A DNA stretch of 64,000 nucleotides, taken from assembly GCF_018138715.1 (NCBI RefSeq), contig NZ_JAGSHX010000001.1, forward strand, positions 1,240,001 through 1,304,000, written 5' to 3'. Positions 38,108 to 46,850 of this stretch are shown piece by piece (position 1 is the first letter of the stretch; each line of letters begins with the position of its first letter). A model generated the notes under the pieces. It worked only from the letters and a program-made list of their open reading frames with translations, searched no databases and was not told where the DNA came from. The DNA comes from Streptomyces asiaticus (GTDB lineage: Bacteria > Actinomycetota > Actinomycetes > Streptomycetales > Streptomycetaceae). Made by a program: the position numbers and the translations under genes.

Positions 38108-38305
38108 ATAGAGAGTGCAGGTGATGACCGCATCGGGGGACGGGCTGTCGTCGACCGACAGTGTCACCTCCGGTGGCCCGGGATTCGGCGGCGGCACGGC
38201 CTGCGCGGTCGGAACGGAAAAAGCGAGCAAGGCGGCACCTATAAGTGATGCGCCAGCTACGGGTCTGAGAAGTTGTTGTCTTTCCGGGCTTGAGAACGGT
38301 CTTTT
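38108..38305 (-). pseudogene. Secreted protein, 5' half (split by IS701, start lost)
   Basis: Encodes a signal-peptide core (GASLIGAALLAFSVPTAQA with Ala-x-Ala site) followed by a proline-rich mature start and VTLSVDDSPSPDAVITCTLY up to the IS701 end. No start codon precedes the signal peptide in frame; upstream sequence belongs to an IS5-like remnant, so the N-terminus was also lost. Confidence 0.6.
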
Positions 38306-38667
38306 CGATGGCAATACGCCTCCGGTTGCCCGCCCCGGCCGCGCATCCAGTCCGGCGTCGGGAGCAGCGGCCGGATGGCCGCCCACTCTCCGTCCGTCAT
38401 GTCCGTCGGGTACCGGCGCTGCCGCTCGGACCGGTCGACCGCGTTGCCGTACACGTGCGCGAGGCGATCACACGATGGAGCAGCCCTGTTGGACTGCCGG
38501 ATCACCGACACGGGAGACTGCGGCACAGGGGCCTCCTGGTGCTCTATGGATTTGACACCCACGAGCTGTTCAGGAGGCCCCGTCTTCATGCTCTCGCCAC
38601 GGCAGGATCACCCGACCGGGAACCCTCGTCCATCGCCACCGCTCAAGATCGAAAAGACAACAGCTTC
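38306..38667 (-). mobile_element. IS5-like element, truncated copy 1
   Basis: On the minus strand the frame RRYPTDMTDGEWAAIRPLLP followed by DWMRGRGGQPEAYCHR is the N-terminus of a Streptomyces IS5-group transposase, cut off after ~45 residues at about 38305. The outer 230 bases (38438-38667), ending in GATCGAAAAGACAACAGCTT, are repeated almost exactly at 43712-43941 in the same orientation. Confidence 0.65.
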
Positions 38668-38668
38668 G

Positions 38669-38705
38669 TAGTACTGCAACGGCACTTCGTGCCGTTGCAG
38701 TACTA
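38669..38705 (-). terminator. 16-bp hairpin overlapping the amidohydrolase stop
   Basis: Perfect arms TAGTACTGCAACGGCA (38669-38684) and TGCCGTTGCAGTACTA (38690-38705) around a five-base loop. The right arm contains the stop codon of the amidohydrolase gene, so the hairpin ends the catabolic operon. Confidence 0.7.
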
Positions 38706-39671
38706 AAGTCCGGCCACCCGGTCGGCCGAACGGCGTGCAATGGCCGGGAAAAGCTCGAGCGCCCGCCGCCCGATCAGCTCGGCCTGGGCAGAGGTGATTA
38801 TCGAGGACTTCCGCAGGGCGGTGATGTTCGCGCTGAGCGTGCGGTCGTCGCTGCACGGCACGCCTGCGTCTCCGCCATAGACGATGTGGTCGACGGGAAC
38901 CATCGTCAAGGCCGCCGCCAGGTTGGCGTCAGTGCCGGACGCGGCGGTGTCGAGGTAGAGGCGGCTCAACTGCTCGGCGATCTCCTCCGGGGTGAACTGA
39001 TCCCCGGCAGGCACCCATGCCTCCGTTCCGAGCAGCCGGAGCCGGCCGGAGAGGCCGGGCAGTGCGCCGCCACAGTGCGCGAGGACGAAGCGGACGTCCG
39101 GATAGCGGCGGAACATGCCCTGGTACAGCATGGCGACGATCGTGCGTGTCGTGTCGAACGCGACCTCCACCAGCGGGGTGGGCAGCCCGAGTTCGGGCCG
39201 CTTCGTCGTGTCAGGGTGTACGAACACGACCGCGCTACGCCGGTTCAGCTCCTCCCATACCGGCTCCAGCACCCGATCGGACAGGTTGATGCCGTTGTAG
39301 GTCGTGCTCACCGCCCAGCCGTCCGGCCGCAAAGCCGCCTCCGCCCGGGTGATCTCGGTAAGCGCGGCTTGCGGGTCGTCGGTGGGCAGCGCCGCCAGCA
39401 GGCCGAAGCGACCGGGGTGCTCGGTCACGAGTTCGGCGCCGTAATCGTTCGAGGTGCGTAGCGCGTCGTGGGTCTGCGGCACCGCGCTGAGAAGTTGCAT
39501 CGCCACCCCTGTCCGGTCCATCGACCGCAGGGCACCTTCGACGGTCCAGTGGTACGGCTGGGGTGCGAGGAAGCACAACTCGCGCATGGCGGTCCACGCG
39601 GTGTGCCGCTGCTCTTCAGTGGCCGGTGGGGTGAAGTGTGCGTGCACGTCCACCCAGGTTCCAGTGGTCAA
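38703..39671 (-). CDS. Amidohydrolase family protein (ACMSD-like)
   Basis: A 322-residue TIM-barrel metal enzyme of the amidohydrolase_2 group, which includes aminocarboxymuconate semialdehyde decarboxylase and related decarboxylases or hydrolases. Metal ligands are visible in WVDVHAHF (start), FVHPDTTK, FVLAHCGGALPGLSGRL and HIVYGGDAGVP. TTG 39671 is the likely start: it overlaps the aldehyde dehydrogenase stop (TTGA) and follows a GAAAGGA site; an upstream in-frame ATG lies inside that gene. It is the last gene of an operon with an aldehyde dehydrogenase and a second amidohydrolase, suggesting breakdown of an aromatic or heterocyclic compound. Confidence 0.82.
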   Translation of the reverse strand: MTTGTWVDVHAHFTPPATEEQRHTAWTAMRELCFLAPQPYHWTVEGALRSMDRTGVAMQLLSAVPQTHDALRTSNDYGAELVTEHPGRFGLLAALPTDDPQAALTEITRAEAALRPDGWAVSTTYNGINLSDRVLEPVWEELNRRSAVVFVHPDTTKRPELGLPTPLVEVAFDTTRTIVAMLYQGMFRRYPDVRFVLAHCGGALPGLSGRLRLLGTEAWVPAGDQFTPEEIAEQLSRLYLDTAASGTDANLAAALTMVPVDHIVYGGDAGVPCSDDRTLSANITALRKSSIITSAQAELIGRRALELFPAIARRSADRVAGL

Positions 39672-41179
39672 CGGCGTTCCTTTCGGTCCGGGGCCGCGGT
39701 GACGTCGAGCGACGGCTGCCATCGGGGTATCGGCCCGAGTCCGTTGGGAATGCGCAGACTCTTGCTGTAGCCGAACTCGTGCAGGGTCTCGCGGGCGTGC
39801 TCGCGGCCGTAGCCGCTGGCTCCCGTGCCGCCGAACGGAACCCCGACAGCAGCCCTGTTGTAGTGGTTGATGAAGACCAGACCCGCGCGGACCGCGTTGC
39901 CGATCCGCAGCGCGCGCTGGTGGTTCCCGCTGAACACACCCGCGACGAGTCCGAAAGGGGTGCCGTTGGCGATGTGGACGGCCTCGTCCTCGTCACTGAA
40001 CCGGATCATCGTGACGACCGGTCCGAAGATCTCCTCGTTCGCCACCCGCATTGCCGGCGTGACCTGCGTCAGTAGTGTCGGCGGAACATAGTACCCGTCG
40101 GCCAACCGCGGGTCCGTGGGCAATTCGGCCTGCGCGAGGATCACAGCCCCCTCGGTGCGGCCGATGTCCAGGTAGTCCAGCACCCGGCGTTGCTGTTCGG
40201 ACGTCACGAGTGGCCCGACGTGGGTGGCGGGATCAGCGCCGTCGCCCACGGTCAGTCTCCGTACGGCCCGCGCCACGCGGTCGGCCACTTCGTCGTAGAT
40301 GGTGTCCTGCACGAGCAGGCGTGAGGCGGCGGTGCACGCCTCGCCCTGGTTGAAGTAGCCGCCCTCGATGAGCCACGGTACGACCGAGTCGAGGTCGGCG
40401 TCGTCGAAGACGACGAACGGGTTCTTGCCGCCGAGTTCGAGCAATGCCGGGGTGAGGTTGTCTGCCGCCGTCTTCAGCACGGACACGCCCGTGGCCGGAG
40501 CGCCGGTGAAGGAGATCTTCCTGACGAGCGGGTGCGCGGCGAGCGCGGCGCCGACCGGGCCTCGGCCTGGCACGAGGTGGACAACGTCATCGGGGACGAT
40601 CTCCTCGATCAGCTCGATCAGCCGGAGCACCGACAGCGGTGCTTGTTCCGGTGGTTTGAGCACGACGGCGTTACCGACGGCGAGCGCAGGGGCGAGCTTG
40701 CCGGCGGTGTGGATAGGTGGCCAGTTGAACGGCACGATCGCCCCGATGACGCCATAGGGCTCAAGGGTCGTGACATCGAGCAGCGGCCCGTTGTGCACCG
40801 CGGCGCTCGGCGGCGTCGTGATCAGCCCGGCGAACAGGTCGAAGATCGCGGCGGACGCGACCAGGTCGAACCCCGCCGCCTGGCTCGTCGGCTTGCCGTT
40901 GTCACTGGTCTCGATGGCGGCGATCTCCGCGGCGTGGTCGCGGATCGTGTCGGCGATCCGACGCAGGACGGCGCCGCGCTCGGCGTGCGAGCGGCGGCGC
41001 CAGGCCGACTGACCCGCGTGCGCGGCTCGCACGGCGGCGTCGACCTGCTCCGGACCGGCGCCCTGAATGGTGGCGATGGCCTGGCCGGTAGCCGGGTTGT
41101 GGACGGTGAACTGGTCGGCGGTGTCGGGCGACGACCAGCGCAGCCGGGCAACGGCCGGCATCGTGGCCGAGGTCGTCAT
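39668..41179 (-). CDS. NAD(P)-dependent aldehyde dehydrogenase
   Basis: A 503-residue aldehyde dehydrogenase. Conserved features: GVIGAIVPFNWP, KPPEQAPLS, FTGAPATG, the general-base region ELGGKNPFVVFDDADL (~248), the catalytic C282 in NQGEACTAASRLL, and NEEIFGPVVTM. It oxidises an aldehyde to the acid. It lies between two amidohydrolase genes; the downstream one overlaps by TTGA and the upstream one ends 9 bases before its start, so the three form one operon. The muconate-semialdehyde type of substrate is a reasonable guess from the neighbours. Confidence 0.92.
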   Translation of the reverse strand: MTTSATMPAVARLRWSSPDTADQFTVHNPATGQAIATIQGAGPEQVDAAVRAAHAGQSAWRRRSHAERGAVLRRIADTIRDHAAEIAAIETSDNGKPTSQAAGFDLVASAAIFDLFAGLITTPPSAAVHNGPLLDVTTLEPYGVIGAIVPFNWPPIHTAGKLAPALAVGNAVVLKPPEQAPLSVLRLIELIEEIVPDDVVHLVPGRGPVGAALAAHPLVRKISFTGAPATGVSVLKTAADNLTPALLELGGKNPFVVFDDADLDSVVPWLIEGGYFNQGEACTAASRLLVQDTIYDEVADRVARAVRRLTVGDGADPATHVGPLVTSEQQRRVLDYLDIGRTEGAVILAQAELPTDPRLADGYYVPPTLLTQVTPAMRVANEEIFGPVVTMIRFSDEDEAVHIANGTPFGLVAGVFSGNHQRALRIGNAVRAGLVFINHYNRAAVGVPFGGTGASGYGREHARETLHEFGYSKSLRIPNGLGPIPRWQPSLDVTAAPDRKERR

Positions 41180-41188
41180 GTGGTCTCC

Positions 41189-42229
41189 TTACCTGTCGGA
41201 CTGGCTGGCAGAGGCGGGCACGAGCCCGATGCGCGCGGCGGTGCCGCCCGCGATGGCCGCGGTGGCCACGACGTCCAAGCCGACGGCGCGAAGCCGCTCG
41301 GCGGGGTCGGGCACGCCCATGTCGAACGGGAAGTCCGAACCGAGCAGCACGCGTTCCGTCCCGAGCGCGTCCACGAGCCGTCGCAGCGCGGCGGGCTCGT
41401 AAACCAGGCTGTCGACGTACAGCCGGGACAGATACTCACTCGGCGGGAGTTGCGTCGTACGGGCCTCCCGCCGCGCGTGCCAGGCGTGGTCGGCGCGGCT
41501 GGTCATGGCGGGCAGGTGGCCGCCGCCGTGCGCGGCGAGCACGGTGAGGCCCGGAAACCGCTCCAGGACCCCACCGACGATGAGATGTGAGAGGGCGACG
41601 GCGTGCTCGACGAGCTGGCCGACGCTGTTGGCCAGGTACCAGTGTGCGAGCCGCTCGTCGAGCGTGCACCCCCCCGGGTGCACGAAGATCACCGCGCCGC
41701 GTTCCGCGGCGCGCGCCCACAGGTCGTCGTATCGGCGGTCGGACAGCTCGATCGGCGGACCACCACAGGGATCGGGCGCGTGCGTGGCGATCTCGACACC
41801 GCGCAAGCCACGCGTCAGCGCGTCGTCCAACGCTTCGACTGTCCACTCGGGAAATTGCTGTGGCACCACCCCGAGCCCGGTGAGCCGGCCAGAGCGACGG
41901 ACGCAGTGTCCGGCGACGGCTTCGTGGGTGAGGCGGGCAAGATCGCGGGCCGCGCCAGGATCGGTGATCCAGTGGTGGTACTGGGTCGGGGTGACGGAGA
42001 CGACCTGAACGTCGACCCCGGCGGCCGTCATCGCGGCCAACCGGCGATTGACGTCGACAAGCAGCGGCAGTTCGTTCACGAACCGGTCGGCGGCGGTCTT
42101 CGCGGACAGGGGGCCGAGCCGCCGCAGGTCGAGCGCGATTCGCTCGGCGTGCCCGGGCAACGTGCGAGCCATCGTTTCGACCTCCGCAGCCCACAGGTGC
42201 GCGTGGACGTCGACGACGAGATGATCCAC
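41189..42229 (-). CDS. Amidohydrolase family protein (ACMSD-like), first operon gene
   Basis: A 346-residue amidohydrolase_2 family enzyme with metal motif VVDVHAHLW at the N-terminus, VIFVHPGGC, LTVLAAHGGGHLPAM and the late LLGSDFPFDMG aspartate. GTG 42229 was chosen because it starts directly before the VDVHAHL strand and has a GGAG element about ten bases upstream. Family members decarboxylate or hydrolyse ring-cleavage products. It is related to, but clearly different from, the last gene of the operon, so the two probably do successive steps around the aldehyde dehydrogenase. Confidence 0.82.
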   Translation of the reverse strand: MDHLVVDVHAHLWAAEVETMARTLPGHAERIALDLRRLGPLSAKTAADRFVNELPLLVDVNRRLAAMTAAGVDVQVVSVTPTQYHHWITDPGAARDLARLTHEAVAGHCVRRSGRLTGLGVVPQQFPEWTVEALDDALTRGLRGVEIATHAPDPCGGPPIELSDRRYDDLWARAAERGAVIFVHPGGCTLDERLAHWYLANSVGQLVEHAVALSHLIVGGVLERFPGLTVLAAHGGGHLPAMTSRADHAWHARREARTTQLPPSEYLSRLYVDSLVYEPAALRRLVDALGTERVLLGSDFPFDMGVPDPAERLRAVGLDVVATAAIAGGTAARIGLVPASASQSDR

Positions 42230-42335
42230 CGGAGGGCGCTCCGATCGGGAGTGGTGGGAAGTTTGCACCTTCCACACTGCACTCCGTCCTGCCCGGAACG
42301 TACGGCATATCGCGCATGGGCCGCATGCCCTGGAG

Positions 42336-43277
42336 CTATACCCGCTGGCCGCCCAGAACACCGCGCAGCCACCGATGCCCCGGGTCGGCGTCGTGCACCG
42401 GATGCCACCAGAACGCCTCGATCAGCGGCACCACCTCGAAGGGGAACTCCAGCACCCGGATGCCGGCGCCTTCGGTCGCCGCGACCCGGCCGGGCACGAC
42501 CCCGATCGCGTCCGTGCCGCGAACGAGCCGGGGCACGACGAGGAAGGACTCCGCGACCGCGACGACCCGACGGATGATCCCGAGCAACTCCAGCTGCCGC
42601 CAGGCGGGCGGCCGGCCGGCCTGGTCCGCGAAGGTGGCAATCCACGGCAGCCGTTCCAGGTCCTGTCTGGTCAGCCTGTCGCCGACGAACTGGTTGTCCG
42701 CGGAGACCACACACACCCACCTGTCCGTGTGGACGTCCAGAGAGGACGCACGTGTGAGATATCCATGCGGCAGCAGGACACCGTCGACGTTCCGCAGGTA
42801 CTTGTCCTCGTGCTCCAGCAGTTCGGCGCTGACCGGCATGAAGCGCAGGCCCACACCGGGCGCGAGGCTGCGGACCCGGAGTAACAACTCGGCCCCCGCC
42901 GTGGCGATCCCGTGATCGGACGAAACGATGGTGAAGGTCCGGGTCGACGTTTCCGGCGAGAAGGTCGTCTCTGCGGCGAAGGTCCGGTCGACGGCCGTGA
43001 CCGCGGCTGCGACCAGGGGACGTAACCGCTCCGCGAACGCGGTCAGCCGGTAGGAATTGCCGGCCCGTTCCAGCAACGGGTCGCCGAAGTGCCGGCGCAG
43101 TCGCCGCAGCGACTTCGACAACGTCGGCTGGGTGCGCTCCAGACGCGCCGCCGCCGCGGTGACGCTGAGTTCACTCAGCAACGCGTGCAACGCCTGCAGG
43201 TGAGTTGACTCCAGGCCGAAGGAGAGAAGGGCATCGCCGTGCCGGGTGGCCTTGTCCTGGTTGTCAGCGCCCGGCAC
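42336..43277 (-). CDS. LysR-family transcriptional regulator
   Basis: A 313-residue LysR regulator. The winged helix-turn-helix spans residues ~25-85 ([20 protein letters not shown], then [16 protein letters not shown]), and the effector domain begins at [14 protein letters not shown] and ends near residue 305. It is co-oriented with and 106 bases upstream of the amidohydrolase/aldehyde dehydrogenase operon, so it is the probable activator of that pathway; the inducer is likely a pathway substrate. Confidence 0.88.
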   Translation of the reverse strand: MPGADNQDKATRHGDALLSFGLESTHLQALHALLSELSVTAAAARLERTQPTLSKSLRRLRRHFGDPLLERAGNSYRLTAFAERLRPLVAAAVTAVDRTFAAETTFSPETSTRTFTIVSSDHGIATAGAELLLRVRSLAPGVGLRFMPVSAELLEHEDKYLRNVDGVLLPHGYLTRASSLDVHTDRWVCVVSADNQFVGDRLTRQDLERLPWIATFADQAGRPPAWRQLELLGIIRRVVAVAESFLVVPRLVRGTDAIGVVPGRVAATEGAGIRVLEFPFEVVPLIEAFWWHPVHDADPGHRWLRGVLGGQRV

Positions 43278-43369
43278 GACGACGCCGAGGGGAGAGTTGC
43301 CGAGCGGAGAGGCCTGGTGTGCGGGCGACCCCCGCAGACTTCCGCCGTCGGCGCGGTTCGCACGTTCGG

Positions 43370-43684
43370 TCAGTCACCACTGCAGTTCGGGCTCCGTTTC
43401 TCCAGGGCTGCGTTGACCACGTCTTTCGCGTCGCGGTAGGCCGACACGTCTCCGAACAGGCCTTGCTCGTAAGTGTATCCGTCGCGAAAGTTCAGGTATT
43501 CGATCTCTTTCAGGCTCCGCTTCTCAAATTCCAAGGCGACCGGGCTGTGCCGGGCCATCAGCCGGGCAGCCTGGTAGGCCGCATCGAGTAGTTGGCCCGC
43601 GCAGGTCGTTCCTGCGGGCCGGGCGGCGCGGATCGACTTCAGTGCGATGTGTCGGCTTCGTGCCAGTGAGAGGGTGTCAGTCAC
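43370..43684 (-). pseudogene. Enoyl-CoA hydratase-like C-terminal remnant
   Basis: The last ~75 residues (AAYQAARLMARHSPVALEFE, KRSLKEIEYLNFRDGYTYEQ, AKDVVNAALEKR) fit the C-terminal helices of the enoyl-CoA hydratase/isomerase family. The residues before are Arg-rich and unrelated, and 230 bp of IS5-like sequence begins just 27 bases beyond the frame. It was probably part of the neighbouring catabolic pathway before truncation. Confidence 0.5.
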
Positions 43685-43711
43685 GGTTGAGCGGGAGGAT
43701 CGGGCCAGTCA

Positions 43712-43941
43712 ACCGCGTTGCCGTACACGTGCGCGAGGCGATCACACGATGGAGCAGCCCAGTTGGACTGCCGGATCACCGACACGGGAGACTGCGGCAC
43801 AGGGGCCTCCTGGTGCTCTATGGATTCGACACCCACGAGCTGTTCAGGAGGCCCCGTCTTCATGCCCTGGCCACGGCAGGATCACCCGACCGGGAACCTC
43901 GTTCGACCGCCACCGCTCAAGATCGAAAAGACAACAGCTTC
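43712..43941. repeat. 230-bp IS5-like end, direct repeat copy 2
   Basis: Nearly identical to 38438-38667 and in the same orientation, with a handful of substitutions (for example CCAGTTGG for CCTGTTGG). It contains the element's outer end and the transposase leader but no catalytic region. The two copies bracket the whole catabolic operon and its regulator. Confidence 0.85.
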
Positions 43942-44052
43942 TAAGATGTCGGGCTCAGCCATGCCCCGACCCTATGCGTTACGCGAAGAACCGTACCCGG
44001 CGTACCCCACATGAGACTCAGGGACGGGGGCTCGGCCACCGCTGCTCTTGAC

Positions 44053-44985
44053 CTACGGGACGAGGACAAGACGGCCGCGCAACCCGCCTTCTGCGAGGGC
44101 CCGGTGGGCCTGGGCGATCTCCTCCAGCGGGAAGGTCTGAGACACCCGCAGAGTGAGCAGGCCGGTGCCGGCGAACGCCGCTAGCTTGGCCAGGCGCTCA
44201 CCATCGGTGTGCCAGGCCAGATTGGTCATCCGCACCTGACGGCGGGCCATGGGCGCGGAGTTGAGCAACGACACAAACGCGCCGCCGTGCCGGACCGCGT
44301 CCGCCGCCCCAGCGGCCATATTGGCCGCATCGATCACACCGTCCACACCACCCGGCACGAGCGCGAGGACCACGGGTACGAGGTCCTCCTCGCGTGAGAC
44401 GAACAGCTCCGCGCCTGCCTTGCGCACCAGCTCCTCGTCCCCAGCGCCCGCCTGGGCGACGACGCGCAGACTCCGCAGGCGCGCAAGCTCCAGCGTGTAG
44501 AGGCCGACACCGCCGGCCGCGCCGGTGACCAGCAGCCACTGGCCCGGCTCCAGGGCCAGTGCATCCAGCGCCTGGTCCGCGGTGGTCGCGTTCAGGCCAA
44601 GCGCGGCCAGCTGCACGAGATCAGTTCCGGCCGGGGCGGGAGCGAGTTCCCAGTCCTTGAGGAGGACGTACTCAGCCTGGGTCCCCAGTTCCCGGTCCAA
44701 ACGCTCCTGGGTACCAACGACCCGGTCACCGACGGCGTACTGCGTGACGCCCTCGCCGATGGCGGCGACGGTGCCCGCCACGTCCGCACCCAAGCCATAC
44801 TGATCACGCTGAGCGACAGCTCCGTACTTCACGTTCAGGCCCTCGCGCACCATGACGTCGGCGAAGTTGACCGATGCCCCGGCCACCTTGACCAGCACCT
44901 CTCCGCGGCCCGCCTCGGGGGTCGTCACCTCGACAACCTCAAGGGCCTCGGGCCCGCCGAACTTCCGCACCACTGCTGCACGCAT
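44053..44985 (-). CDS. NADP-dependent oxidoreductase (quinone reductase-like MDR)
   Basis: A 310-residue zinc-free medium-chain dehydrogenase/reductase. The N-terminal GroES-like domain has GASVNFADVMVREGLNVKYG and GLGADVAGTVAAIGEGV; the NADPH-binding motif is LLVTGAAGGVGLYTLELARL. No catalytic zinc cysteines are seen, so quinone or enone reduction is likely. It is transcribed divergently from an MmyB-type regulator at 45144; the 158-base gap between them holds two inverted repeats, the typical layout for a redox-responsive regulator-enzyme pair in Streptomyces. Confidence 0.88.
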   Translation of the reverse strand: MRAAVVRKFGGPEALEVVEVTTPEAGRGEVLVKVAGASVNFADVMVREGLNVKYGAVAQRDQYGLGADVAGTVAAIGEGVTQYAVGDRVVGTQERLDRELGTQAEYVLLKDWELAPAPAGTDLVQLAALGLNATTADQALDALALEPGQWLLVTGAAGGVGLYTLELARLRSLRVVAQAGAGDEELVRKAGAELFVSREEDLVPVVLALVPGGVDGVIDAANMAAGAADAVRHGGAFVSLLNSAPMARRQVRMTNLAWHTDGERLAKLAAFAGTGLLTLRVSQTFPLEEIAQAHRALAEGGLRGRLVLVP

Positions 44986-45011
44986 CCGCTGCTGCCTTCC
45001 TGGTCTTGTCG

Positions 45012-45041
45012 GTGTCCAACTGCGCTCGTGCAGCTGGACAC
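45012..45041. promoter_or_regulatory. Inverted repeat near the oxidoreductase start
   Basis: Arms GTGTCCAACTGC (45012-45023) and GCAGCTGGACAC (45030-45041), one mismatch, six-base spacer, 27 bases upstream of the oxidoreductase ATG. A candidate operator for the divergent regulator. Confidence 0.5.
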
Positions 45042-45092
45042 GGAATCACCCCTCCGACGGTGCGCGAGTGGTCGACGGTGAGCCAGGCCCGG

Positions 45093-45123
45093 CTTTACCT
45101 GGTCCCAGCAGGACCAGGTAAAG
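45093..45123. promoter_or_regulatory. Perfect 13-bp inverted repeat near the regulator start
   Basis: Arms CTTTACCTGGTCC (45093-45105) and GGACCAGGTAAAG (45111-45123) with a CAGCA spacer, 21 bases before the regulator GTG. It shares the TGGTCC/TGTCCA-like core loosely with the other repeat. A candidate autoregulatory operator. Confidence 0.55.
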
Positions 45124-45143
45124 CACGAAGCGGAGGGCGTAGC

Positions 45144-46025
45144 GTGGACGGTGTGGAGACGACGATCGGCGAGTTCCTACGCCTCCGGCGCGGGCGCATC
45201 TCGCCCGAGCAGGCAGGGCTGCCGCCGAGCCACACACGTCGGCGGGTGCCGGGGCTGCGGCGGGAGGAAGTGGCGCTGCTCGCCGGGGTCAGCCCCGACT
45301 ACTACGTCCGCCTGGAACAGGGCCGCACACCCCACGTGTCCGACCAAGTGCTTACTGCTGTCGCCCAGGCTCTGTCACTCTCCGACACCGAGACGGAGCA
45401 CCTGCGCAACCTCGCCCGCTCTGTACGGGGCGCCACCCCGGCACGGAAGACCAGCAACGGATCCGGCGGGTCGCCGGACGAGCCGCTCGTGCGGCTGCTG
45501 CACACCATGACCGGCACCCCCGCCCTGCTCCTCGATGACCGCCTCAACATCGTCGCGGCCAACACAACCGCCGAGGCCGTCTTCGACGTGGCCGGCATGC
45601 CCGAGCCCCGCAACGCTGCCCGCCACCTCTTCCTGCATCCCGAAGCGCGGTCGCGCTACGCGAACTGGGACGCGATCGCCGCCGAGACCGTAGCTCAACT
45701 GCGGCTGCTGACCGGCCGCCGCCCCGACGACACTCGGCTCGCAGCGCTCGTCGGTGAACTCGCCATACGCAGCGAGCCCTTCCGGGTCCTGTGGGCTACT
45801 GGCGACGTACGGGAAAAGCGCCTGGGCGTCGCCCGCATCGTGCACCCCACCGTCGGCACACTCAGCTTCGACTACCACGCACTCGCCGTGCCAGCCCGAC
45901 CGGACCGCACCCTGCTCGCCTACCTGCCCCAGCCCGAATCCGTTGAGGCTCTGGCCATCCTGCTGAGCTGGACAGCCGAAGAGACCGCTGAAACGCACTC
46001 CCAGCTCAGCCAGCCCGGCCACTGA
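45144..46025 (+). CDS. Helix-turn-helix regulator, MmyB-like
   Basis: A 293-residue regulator with an N-terminal XRE-type helix-turn-helix (VPGLRREEVALLAGVSPDYY, then VRLEQGRTPHVSDQVL, residues ~30-75) and a C-terminal MmyB-like ligand-binding domain (ALLLDDRLNIVAANTTAEAV, HLFLHPEARSRYANWDA, FRVLWATGDVRE, TLSFDYHAL). GTG 45144 has GGAGGG seven bases upstream. In Streptomyces such regulators usually control an adjacent divergent oxidoreductase, as found here. The effector is unknown; PAS-like binding of a fatty acid or quinone is described for the family. Confidence 0.88.
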   Translation: MDGVETTIGEFLRLRRGRISPEQAGLPPSHTRRRVPGLRREEVALLAGVSPDYYVRLEQGRTPHVSDQVLTAVAQALSLSDTETEHLRNLARSVRGATPARKTSNGSGGSPDEPLVRLLHTMTGTPALLLDDRLNIVAANTTAEAVFDVAGMPEPRNAARHLFLHPEARSRYANWDAIAAETVAQLRLLTGRRPDDTRLAALVGELAIRSEPFRVLWATGDVREKRLGVARIVHPTVGTLSFDYHALAVPARPDRTLLAYLPQPESVEALAILLSWTAEETAETHSQLSQPGH

Positions 46026-46056
46026 TCATTGACGCGTCCGGATTGGACACGACTAG

Positions 46057-46850
46057 TAGGACTCCGTTAGGTCTGCGTGTCGCCCGTGTTCGGGGGCATG
46101 AGGGTTGTGTGGACTCACATGAAGTCAATCGTGTTCGGGCGTCGTTGGCGTTATTCGTGGCGGATGTGTTCGCCTCGGTGCCGCGGAAGGATCAGCGGGC
46201 CAAGGGCGACTGTTATCTGCGGGGGCTGATGATGGACGGTCGGCGCAAGTCCATCCAGGCCATGGCCTCGCGGCTGCCGGACGGCAATGAGCAGAACCTG
46301 CAGCAGTTCGTGAACCAGTCCACCTGGGATCCGGTGCCGGTGCGTCGGCGGATCGCCGAGCGGATGGTGCCGCGGATCGGCCCCGCCGCCTGGGCGGTCG
46401 ATGACGTGTCGTTCCCCAAGGACGGCAGGATGTCGGTCGGTGTCGCCCACCAGTACTGCGGTGCTCTGGGCAAGCAGGCCAACTGCCAGGTCGCGGTCAG
46501 CGTGCACGCGGTCTCCGATGTGGCCTCGTGCCCGCTGAACTGGCGGCTGTTCCTGCCCCGGGAGTGGGCGGATGACGCCGTCCGGCGCCGGCGGACCGGC
46601 GTCCCCGAGGGCGTCGGGCACCGGGAGAAGTGGCGGCTGGCACTGGACGCCCTGGACGAACTGGCCACATGGCAGCTTGTGCCGCCGGTGGTGGTGGCGG
46701 ATGCCGGCTATGGCCAGAACGCCGACTTCCGCGCCGACCTGGCCGAGCGGGGACACACGTACGTGGTCGGCATTCGCGCTGATATCACTGTCCAGCCGCA
46801 CGAGGCAGTCCCCGCCGCCCCCGCCTGGTCCGGCAGACGCCCCAAACACC
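46057..46850 (+). pseudogene. IS701 copy 2, right end and transposase C-terminus missing
   Basis: Begins with the same 18-bp end TAGGACTCCGTTAGGTCT at 46057-46074, preceded by CTAG. The transposase runs from GTG 46109 in a single undamaged frame for ~247 residues (FVADVFASVPRKDQRAKGDC, WAVDDVSFPKDGRMSV, PPVVVADAGYGQNADFR) to PAWSGRRPK. There it joins a TIGR02391-type gene at about 46850. Related to, but not identical with, the copy at 36.7 kb; both keep the first two catalytic Asp residues, but this one lacks the Glu. Confidence 0.8.
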
